A stretch of DNA of 64,000 nt from Mimachlamys varia (lineage: Eukaryota; Mollusca; Bivalvia; Pectinida; Pectinidae): positions 50,471,058 through 50,535,057 of the forward strand of contig OX392532.1 of NCBI GenBank assembly GCA_947623455.1, given 5' to 3'. The position numbers were made by a program, and so were the translations under genes. The notes beneath the pieces are model-generated. The model was not told the origin of the DNA and searched no databases. It saw only the letters and a program-made list of their open reading frames with translations. Below are positions 54,394-64,000 of this stretch, piece by piece; positions within the stretch are counted from its first letter, which is position 1; every line of letters begins with the position of its first letter.

Positions 54394-57300
54394 AATCTCG
54401 TACACTACATACGTCAGTACTAGTACACTTCACATTGGTCATTAGTCTGATGATTCCTCACCATCTCGTACACTACATACGTCAGTACTAGAACGCTTCA
54501 CACTGGTCATTAGTCTGATGATTCCTCATCATCTCGTACACTACATACGTCAGTACTAGTACGCTTCACACTGGTCATTAGTCTGATGATTCCTCACCAT
54601 CTCGTACACTACATACGTCAGTACTAGTACGCTTCACACTGGTCATTAGTCTGATGATTCCTCACCATCTCGCACACTACATACGTCAGTACTAGTACGC
54701 TTCACATTGGTCATAAGTCTGATGATTCCTCACCACCCCGTACACTACATACGTCAGTACTAGTACGCTTCACACTGGTCACAAGTCTGATGATTCCTCA
54801 CTATCTCGTACACTACATACGTCAGTACTAGTACGCTTCACACTGGTCATAAGTCTGATGATTCCTCACCATCTCGTACACTACATACGTCAGTACCAGT
54901 ACGCTTCACATTGGTCATAAGTCTGATGATTCCTCACTATCTCGTACACTACATACGTCAGTACTAGTACGCTTCACACTGGTCATAAGTCTGATGATTC
55001 CTCACCATCTCGTTCACTACAAACGTCAGTACTAGTACACTTCACACTGGTCAGTAGTCTGATGATTCCTCACCATCTCGTACACTACATACGTCAGTAC
55101 TAGTACGCTTCACATTGGTCATAAGTCTGACCATTCCTTACTATCCGTACACTACATACGTCAGTACTAGTACGCTTCACATTGGTCATAAGTCTGACCA
55201 TTCCTTACTATCCGTACCCTACATACGTCAGTACTAGTACGCTTTACACTGGTCATTAGTCTGATGATTCCTCACCATCTCGTACACTACATACGTCAGT
55301 ACTAGTACGCTTCACATTGGTCATAAGTCTGACCATTCCTTACTATCCGTACACTACATACGTCAGTACTAGTACGCTTTACTCTGGTCATTAGTCTGAT
55401 GATTCCTCACCATCTCGCACACTACATACGTCAGTACTAGTACGCTTCACACTGGTCATTAGTCTGATGATTCCTCACCATCTCGTACACTACATACGTC
55501 AGTACTAGTACGCTTTACTCTGGTCATTAGTCTGATGATTCCTCACCATCTCGTACACTACATACGTCAGTACTAGTACGCTTCACAATGGTCATTAGTC
55601 TGATCATTACGTACACTACATACGTCAGTACTAGTACGCTTCACATTGGTCACAAGTCTGATGATTCCTCACCATCTCGTACACTACATACGTCAGTACT
55701 AGTACACTTCACACTGGTCATTAGTCTGATGATTCCTCACCGTCTCGTACACTACATACGTCAGTACTAGAACGCTTCACACTGGTAATAAGTCTGATGA
55801 TTCCTCACCGTCTCGTACACTACATACGTCAGTACTAGTACGCTTCTCACTGGTCATTAATCTGATGATTCCTCACCATCTCGCACACTACATACGTCAG
55901 TACTAGTACACTTCACATTGGTCATAAGTCTGATGATTCCTCACCAACCCGTACACTACATACGTCAGTACTAGTACGCTTCACACTGGTCATAAGTCTG
56001 ATGATTCCTCACCATCTCGTACACTACATACGTCAGTACTAGTACGCTTCACACTGGTCATAAGTCTGATGATTCCTCACCATCTTGTACACTACATACG
56101 TCAGTACTAGTACACTTCACACTGGTCATTAATCTGATGATTCCTCACCATTCCGTACACTACATACGTCAGTACTAGTACACTTCACACTGGTCATTAA
56201 TCTGATGATTCCTCACCATCTCGTACACTACATACGTCAGTACTAGTACACTTCACACTGGTCATTAGTCTGATGATTCCTCACCATCTCGTACACTACA
56301 TACGTCAGTACTAGTACGCTTCACATTGGTCATAAGTCTGACCATTCCTTACTATCCGTACACTACATACGTCAGTACTAGTACGCTTCACAATGGTCAT
56401 TAGTCTGATGATTCCTCACCATTCCGTACACTACATACGTCAGTACTAGTACGCTTCACATTGGTCACAAGTCTGATGATTCCTCACCATGTCGTACACT
56501 ACATACGTCAGTACTAGTATGCTACACACTGGTCATTGGTCTGATGATTCCTCACCATCTCGTACACTACATACGTCAGTACTAGTACACTTCACACTGG
56601 TCATTAGTCTGAGGATTCCTCACCATCTCGTACACTACATACGTCAGTACTAGTACGCTTCACACTGGTCATTAGTCTGAGGATTCCTCACCATCTCGTA
56701 CACTACATACGTCAGTACCGGTACGCTTCACACAGGTCATAAGTCTGATGATTCCTCACTAACTCGTACACTACATACGTCAGTACTGGTACGCTTCACA
56801 CTGGTAATTAGTCTGATGATTCCTCACCATCTCGTACACTACATACGTCAGTACCAGTACGCTTCACACAGGTCATAAGTCTGATGATTCCTCACTATCT
56901 CGTACACTACATACGTCAGTACTGGTACGCTTCACACTGGTCATTAGTCTGATGATTCCTCACCATCTCGTACACTACATACGTCAGTACCAGTACACTT
57001 CACATTGGTCATAAGTCTGATGATTCCTCACCATCTCGTACACTACATACGTCAGTACTAGTACACTTCACACTGGTCATAAGTCTGATGATTCCTCACC
57101 ATCTCGTACACTACATACGTCAGTACTAGTACGCTTCACATTGGTCATAAGTCTGATGATTCCTCACTATCTCGTACACTACATACGTCAGTACTAGTAC
57201 ACTTCACATTGGTCATTAGTCTGATGATTCCTCACCACCCCGTACACTACATACGTCAGTACTAGTACGCTTCACATTGGTCCTAAGTCTGATGATTCCT

Positions 57301-60300
57301 CACCATCTCGTACACTACATACGTCAGTACTAGTACGCTTCACAATGGTCATTAGTCTGATGATTCCTCACCATTCCGTACACTACATACGTCAGTACTA
57401 GTACGCTTCACATTGGTCACAAGTCTGATGATTCCTCACCATGTCGTACACTACATACGTCAGTACTAGTATGCTACACACTGGTCATTGGTCTGATGAT
57501 TCCTCACCATCTCGTACACTACATACGTCAGTACTAGTACACTTCACACTGGTCATTAGTCTGAGGATTCCTCACCATCTCGTACACTACATACGTCAGT
57601 ACTAGTACGCTTCACACTGGTCATTAGTCTGAGGATTCCTCACCATCTCGTACACTACATACGTCAGTACCGGTACGCTTCACACAGGTCATAAGTCTGA
57701 TGATTCCTCACTAACTCGTACACTACATACGTCAGTACTGGTACGCTTCACACTGGTAATTAGTCTGATGATTCCTCACCATCTCGTACACTACATACGT
57801 CAGTACCAGTACGCTTCACACAGGTCATAAGTCTGATGATTCCTCACTATCTCGTACACTACATACGTCAGTACTGGTACGCTTCACACTGGTCATTAGT
57901 CTGATGATTCCTCACCATCTCGTACACTACATACGTCAGTACCAGTACACTTCACATTGGTCATAAGTCTGATGATTCCTCACCATCTCGTACACTACAT
58001 ACGTCAGTACTAGTACACTTCACACTGGTCATAAGTCTGATGATTCCTCACCATCTCGTACACTACATACGTCAGTACTAGTACGCTTCACATTGGTCAT
58101 AAGTCTGATGATTCCTCACTATCTCGTACACTACATACGTCAGTACTAGTACACTTCACATTGGTCATTAGTCTGATGATTCCTCACCACCCCGTACACT
58201 ACATACGTCAGTACTAGTACGCTTCACATTGGTCCTAAGTCTGATGATTCCTCACCATCTCGTACACTACATACGTCAGTACTAGTACGCTTCACATTGG
58301 TCATTAGTCTGATGATTCCTCACTATCTCGCACACTACATACGTCAGTACTAGTACACTTCACATTGGTCCTAAGTCTGATGATTCCTCACCATCTCGTA
58401 CACTACATACGTCAGTACTAGTACGCTTCACATTGGTCATTAGTCTGATGATTCCTCACCATCTCGCACACTACATACGTCAGTACTAGTACACTTCACA
58501 TTGGTCATAAGTCTGATGATTCCTCACCATGTCGTACACTACATACGTCAGTACTAGTATGCTACACACTGGTCATTGGTCTGATGATTCCTCACCATCT
58601 CGTACACTACATACGTCAGTACTAGTACACTTCACACTGGTCATTAGTCTGAGGATTCCTCACCATCTCGTACACTACATACGTCAGTACTAGTACGCTT
58701 CACACTGGTCATTAGTCTGAGGATTCCTCACCATCTCGTACACTACATACGTCAGTACCGGTACGCTTCACACAGGTCATAAGTCTGATGATTCCTCACT
58801 AACTCGTACACTACATACGTCAGTACTGGTACGCTTCACACTGGTAATTAGTCTGATGATTCCTCACCATCTCGTACACTACATACGTCAGTACCAGTAC
58901 GCTTCACACTGGTCATAAGTCTGATGATTCCTCACTATCTCGTACACTACATACGTCAGTACTGGTACGCTTCACACTGGTCATTAGTCTGATGATTCCT
59001 CACCATCTCGTACACTACATACGTCAGTACCAGTACGCTTCACACTGGTCATAAGTCTGATGATTCCTCACTATCTCGTACACTACATACGTCAGTACTG
59101 GTACGCTTCACACTGGTCATTAGTCTGATGATTCCTCACCATCTCGTACACTACATACGTCAGTACCAGTACGCTTCACATTGGTCATAAGTCTGATGAT
59201 TCCTCACCATCTCGTACACTACATACGTCAGTACTAGTACACTTCACACTGGTCATTTGTCTGATGATTCCTCACCATCTCGTACACTACATACGTCAGT
59301 ACCAGTACACTTCACATTGGTCATAAGTCTGATGATTCCTCACCACCCCGTACACTACATACGTCAGTACTAGTACGCTTCACACTGGTCATTTGTCTGA
59401 TGATTCCTCACCATCTCGTACACTACATACGTCAGTACCAGTACACTTCACATTGGTCATAAGTCTGATGATTCCTCACCATCTCGTACACTACATACGT
59501 CAGTACTAGTACACTTCACACTGGTCATAAGTCTGATGATTCCTCACCATCTCGTACACTACATACGTCAGTACTAGTACGCTTCACATTGGTCATAAGT
59601 CTGATGATTCCTCACTATCTCGTACACTACATACGTCAGTACTAGTACACTTCACATTGGTCATTAGTCTGATGATTCCTCACCACCCCGTACACTACAT
59701 ACGTCAGTACTAGTACGCTTCACATTGGTCCTAAGTCTGATGATTCCTCACCATCTCGTACACTACATACGTCAGTACTAGTACGCTTCACATTGGTCAT
59801 TAGTCTGATGATTCCTCACTATCTCGCACACTACATACGTCAGTACTAGTACACTTCACATTGGTCCTAAGTCTGATGATTCCTCACCATCTCGTACACT
59901 ACATACGTCAGTACTAGTACGCTTCACATTGGTCATTAGTCTGATGATTCCTCACCATCTCGCACACTACATACGTCAGTACTAGTACACTTCACATTGG
60001 TCATAAGTCTGAAGATTCCTCACCATCTCGTACACTACATACATCAGTACTAGTACGCTTCACACTGGTCATAAGTCTGATGATTCCTCACCATCTCGTA
60101 CACTACATACGTCAGTACTAGTACGCTTCACATTGGTCATTAGTCTGATGATTCCTCACCATCTCGTACACTACATACGTCAGTACTAGTACGCTTCACA
60201 CTGGTCATAAGTCTGATGATTCCTCACCATCTCGAACACTACATACGTCAGTACTAGTACACTTCACACTGGTCATTAGTCTGATGATTCCTCACCATCT

Positions 60301-61080
60301 CGTACACTACAAACGTCAGTACTAGTACGCTTCAAATTGGTCATAAGTCTGACCATTCCTTACTATCCGTACACTACATACGTCAGTACTAGTACGCTTT
60401 ACACTGGTCATTAGTCTGATGATTCCTCACTATCTCGTACACTACATACGTCAGTACTAGTACGCTTCACAATGGTCATTAGTCTGATGATTCCTCACCA
60501 TCTCGTACACTACATACGTCAGTACTAGTACGCTTCACATTGGACATAAGTCTGATGATTCCTCACCATGTCGTACACTACATACGTATGCTACACACTG
60601 GTCATTGGTCTGATGATTCCTCACTATCTCGTACACTACATACGTCAGTACTAGTACGCTTCACACTGGTCATAAGTCTGATGATTCCTCACCATCTCCC
60701 TACATACGTCAGTACTAGTACACTTCACACTGGTCATTAGTCTGATGATTCCTCACCATCTCGTACACTACATACATCAGTACCAGTACGCTTCACACTG
60801 GTCATAAGTCTGATGATTCCTCACTATCTCGTACACTACATACGTCAGTACTAGTACGCTTCACACTGGTCATAAGTCTGATGATTCCTCACCATCTCGT
60901 ACACTACATACATCAGTACTAGTACGCTTCACACTGGTCATTAGTCTGATGATTCCTCACCATGTCGTACACTACATACGTCAGTACTAGTACGCTTCAC
61001 ACTGGTCATAAGTCTGATGATTCCTCACCATCTCGTACACTACATACGTCAGTACTGGTACACTTCACACTGGTCATTAG
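54394..61080. repeat. 68-bp satellite (~98 copies)
   Basis: Unit CATCTCGTACACTACATACG then TCAGTACTAGTACGCTTCAC, ACTGGTCATTAGTCTGATGA, TTCCTCAC. Each unit has the 10-bp palindrome GTACTAGTAC and an ACGTCA half-site. Some 66-bp variants read GACCATTCCTTACTATCC. Higher-order copies: the diagnostic GTACTAGTATGCTACACAC occurs at 56511, 57463 and 58551, that is 952 bp (14 units) and 1088 bp (16 units) apart. Confidence 0.97.
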
Positions 61081-62877
61081 TGTGGTAAAGGTGACAGTTT
61101 AGTCATCGAAACGTCACTCATATCCAGAGGTTGCGTTCACCTGCGCTCACTACACCCCTGCTATTGCAAAACTGAAGGCCCAATCATGGAGAAAACCCTG
61201 ACCAATCGCTAGGCTGATGCCAATCTTTTGAAGATTACAAAGGAGCCGCAACCGACTTCAAACATTATCAATTGTTACTGTTATGTGGCCACGATATTCA
61301 ATTGGTGTGCATCAAAGTATCAAAATAATCGTTTTGCCTTATCAACAAGGTGGCGCACACAGAGCATTCAGTTTTGCTATGACATAGACAGGGATGTGTA
61401 AGTAACAAAGATATTTATTCCTTTTTTCACATGCTAATCAAACATGTCAATATGTAAGGTTGAGTTGGGATGAAGTTAGTTTGGTTATCTCGTTTTCTTG
61501 CTTGCTATGAACAATATAAATCAGCTGCTGTAGTGATATAATTGTACTTATATCGGGACACTTGTGGGGAAACGGACCAAGAAAGTGTCATGCAGGATTC
61601 ATGGATAATACGTAAAAGATAACAGAATTGTAAATACGCTTGTCCAACTGCTGATTATCATTATATGGATAAGTTTAAGGTGAAAATAATTGCAACTCTT
61701 TACTGATTTGAGTTTCGAACGACGGTATTTGGACATCGTTTTCAAAAACCTATTTCTCAAAGTAACAATTTGTTGGGGGGGGGCGGGGTCTACCTTTGAC
61801 TCTACATTATGTAAATAAGTAAAGCTGGCGTTGTTTGTTTATTCTCAAATTTTAGCTAAAATAACAAATTGTCTTTTAAGGATTATTAATACACTGATCC
61901 TGTTCAGGATTTAACAAGACACTGATAGTATTTCGAGTTCTATCCGTAGAATCACGCCCCATAAATGCCAACTAGTACTAAAATGAAAATTGGACGAATC
62001 GTTACGTAGTAGACTCTATGGTAAAGAGCACGCGGATATCAATTAAAATGTTTCCTTTTTGGGTAAAGTGAAGTCACGGAGTTTCATTGGCATGGTCACA
62101 CCACACTATGCATTACGGACGAGCATTTCTTTTCAAGATCTGTTAGGAGAAAAGCATTTTTCAAACATAAGCTAGTGCTAGGGTCGGCTGCTAAGCCCCA
62201 CATCTTCAGTTAACGATGTTAATATAAAACACTTATCACGGGAGAGTAAAATTTTCCGAAACGAAATGATTGGGGATATACATCTGACCCTCTATAAATA
62301 ATTATATATTTTATTCTTTTGATATAATTCAAAATCAAGGCATGTCAACTAAATATACAGGTCTGTCTTGCTCGCTTGGATGACATTTGGCCGACATTTT
62401 TCATCCAGTTTAATAACCAAATACGCGATGGTTGAAAAATAACAGGATGTGATATTAAATATTGTGTGGCCTATAGAGCTAATAACATCAACCTCTCCAT
62501 GACGACAATTCCACGTTGGTTACCTATTCAATGCCTTTTTAGCTATAGTGCCGCCGTATTTTTTATTTTTTTTTTTTTTTGCGGGTTTTCAATAATTTTA
62601 CAAACAAAACGTGTGTTTATCTGTTGACAAAACCCGCCGTGTATTTTTGGGGAAACACAATGGCAGCCATTTGATTTGTGATATTTTTCATTTGTATTTT
62701 GATGCTTTACACAATAACTTATTAACGAGATTTTAATTATAATTATGTAGACTCAGCCGTATTCAAGCATGTCATTTCAGAATCCGCACTCGACACCAGA
62801 AAATTCGCAAAAAGTACAGTGTTGACATTTTTAACAAGACAGCTTCCATAGTTTTTACATTTTATAAAAAAATGATA
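61081..62877. other. Non-coding, nothing recognised
   Basis: No gene, RNA or tandem repeat. A G9 tract lies at about 61774 and a T-rich tract at 62560-62580. Confidence 0.45.
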
Positions 62878-62965
62878 AGAACTTTGACAAGGGTCTCCAT
62901 GTAAATGTTTCCTGTGTTCATATTTTGGCCCTGGTTTAATCGATTTTGAGTTTGGAATATTTTTT
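62878..62965 (+). mobile_element. Penelope-like retroelement, 3' tail only (copy f)
   Basis: GACAAGGGTCTCCATGTAAAT...TTTGGCCCTGGTTTAATCGATTTTGAGTTTGG matches the family 3' block. Only the last ~90 bp are present. Confidence 0.65.
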
Positions 62966-63550
62966 CTCTAATTTAGTTTATGACACATTAGCGCAAACGC
63001 AGTTAGCGTCTATGTAACAACACAAATCGACTGCTTTTTTATCATTCACGAGGGATCCATGCATGCACTGATATAACAAAAGGAATCTCCCATGATAGTT
63101 CTAGTTTAAATATTTACCAATGCTCCCAAAACAATATGACTTGCTGTAAATGCGTCACGCCGTTTATGTTGTTCAGCGTCAACAATAAAATCGAAAGTCA
63201 CGCCATACAGTCAATTCTACGTGGCTTGCAGTCAATTAATCAGCCATGTATATTGAAATAGGTTCTACATACGAATATCAATCCTGGAAAGTTTGGTAAT
63301 TGTTGACGATTTTGGTGAAAGCATAATATTGTATATCACTCAAATTTGCAAGACATTGCTTTTTCGTGTTTGTTTGCCAAGATATTTGGGTTCCCGAATT
63401 CAAATCTTTCCTTAATATGTTTCCCAAAGAATGTTGCAAACGACATTTCTAAGTTCAAGTATTCATGTAATAAACCGGCAGACCAAGTTTGTGAAATGTA
63501 TCTTCTAGATTTCCATTTGCTATGGTTGGTTGGTGTCTCCCTATTTAAGC

Positions 63551-63701
63551 AATGAATGTTTTAGCAAATTTTGTTACAGTCCTATAACACACATTGCTAT
63601 TGATGACAAACTAAATAAAGCCCGGTAGGGCTTTATGTAAGTTTGTCAGCAATAGCAATGTGTGTTATAGGACTGTAACAATATTTGCTAAAATGTTCAT
63701 T
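63551..63701. repeat. Large near-perfect palindrome (~150 bp)
   Basis: Arms AATGAATGTTTTAGCAAATT...TTACAGTCCTATAACACACATTGCTATTG...TTTAGT/AATAAAGCCC meet around GGTA. The right arm mirrors the left with a few mismatches and single-base gaps. Transcripts would form a long hairpin; likely a foldback or MITE-type element. Confidence 0.8.
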
Positions 63702-64000
63702 ACTTATATTTACATTTTGAATTATTGTGCTTTATTTAGTTTCTTCGGACCGATTTTGATCAGCAAATCAAGTGAAGACATAAATGAAATTCATGACGTC
63801 ACAATAGAGATTTATGACGTCACAATACCAACTGCTGTTATAGTCTGAGGCACTGGGTGTTATAGGCGTATGACAGCAACTGCCTCTTAGCATTGTGTCA
63901 ATGGAAAATTGCAGAGCAAATGTAAATATTGTCATACAACAGTAGCTTTAGTCATGCCAGGAAGAGCCACTTGTTTAGGTGTTGAAGGACACCGGAGAAT
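63702..64000. other. Non-coding end of window
   Basis: Contains two tandem TTYATGACGTCACAATA phrases (63793 and 63811; CRE-type TGACGTCA) and a spaced inverted pair (GCTGTTATAGTCTGAGGC). No gene seen. Confidence 0.4.

Noticed and set aside
54394..61080. Possible hammerhead ribozymes in the 68-bp satellite, because each unit contains CTGATGA
   Set aside because: No GAAA segment or stem II follows in the right place, so the core cannot form.
61100..61130. ATCGAAACGTCAC, resembling the 3' half of a hammerhead
   Set aside because: No upstream CUGANGA core with a pairing stem II within reach.

Overview
The window looks like nuclear DNA from a marine bivalve mollusc (inferred, no species claimed). 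It is AT-rich, intron-bearing and about three-quarters repeats. It carries several gene and repeat types typical of bivalve genomes: RING-less B-box/NHL-like TRIM genes, Helitron-like elements with a tandem-repeat core and an ACGG microsatellite, tRNA-derived SINEs, Penelope-like and LINE retroelement fragments, and a Crypton-type tyrosine recombinase gene.

Layout. 1-0.7 kb is a 36-bp minisatellite that recurs at 19.3-21.8 kb. Segments 2.56-8.1 kb and 11.6-19.3 kb are diverged tandem duplicates of one TRIM locus. Copy A (CDS 3989-4906) has lost the B-boxes and coiled coil; copy B (CDS 15573-17228) is full length. Each copy has its own later insertions (Penelope-like fragment, SINE, foldbacks, hammerhead-bearing element, expanded minisatellite), so each serves as an empty-site control for the other. 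19.5-20.9 kb is a 5'-truncated LINE inside the minisatellite with a 14-bp target duplication. 23.0-24.5 kb is a decayed Harbinger-like DNA transposon. 25.5-34.6 kb is a repeat field with a second hammerhead element, Penelope-like copies and 31-bp and 47-bp tandem arrays. 35.1-36.7 kb is a third, full-length TRIM gene.

36.8-52.5 kb is the most remarkable block. A 120-bp satellite (four arrays, about 50 monomers) is bordered on both sides by minus-strand C2H2 zinc-finger coding remnants, and the monomer itself aligns along its length with a decayed zinc-finger unit. The satellite therefore appears to have arisen by amplification inside a zinc-finger gene. It has since taken in two near-identical Helitron-like elements (38.3-40.6 and 41.2-43.6 kb) and a 3.9-kb block holding an intact three-exon tyrosine recombinase gene (46.6-48.75 kb) plus a TIR transposon (49.2-50.3 kb).

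52.5-53.1 kb is a LINE 3' end. 54.4-61.1 kb is a 68-bp satellite of about 98 copies with higher-order structure. The last 3 kb is mostly unannotated apart from a Penelope-like tail and a large palindrome.

Only four protein genes are supported: three TRIM-family paralogues (one internally deleted) and the recombinase. Candidate self-cleaving hammerhead ribozymes occur at 12662-12705 (+) and 25644-25685 (+), with a core-mutated inverted partner at 12534-12575 (-). All assignments come from reading the sequence; no database or folding program was run.
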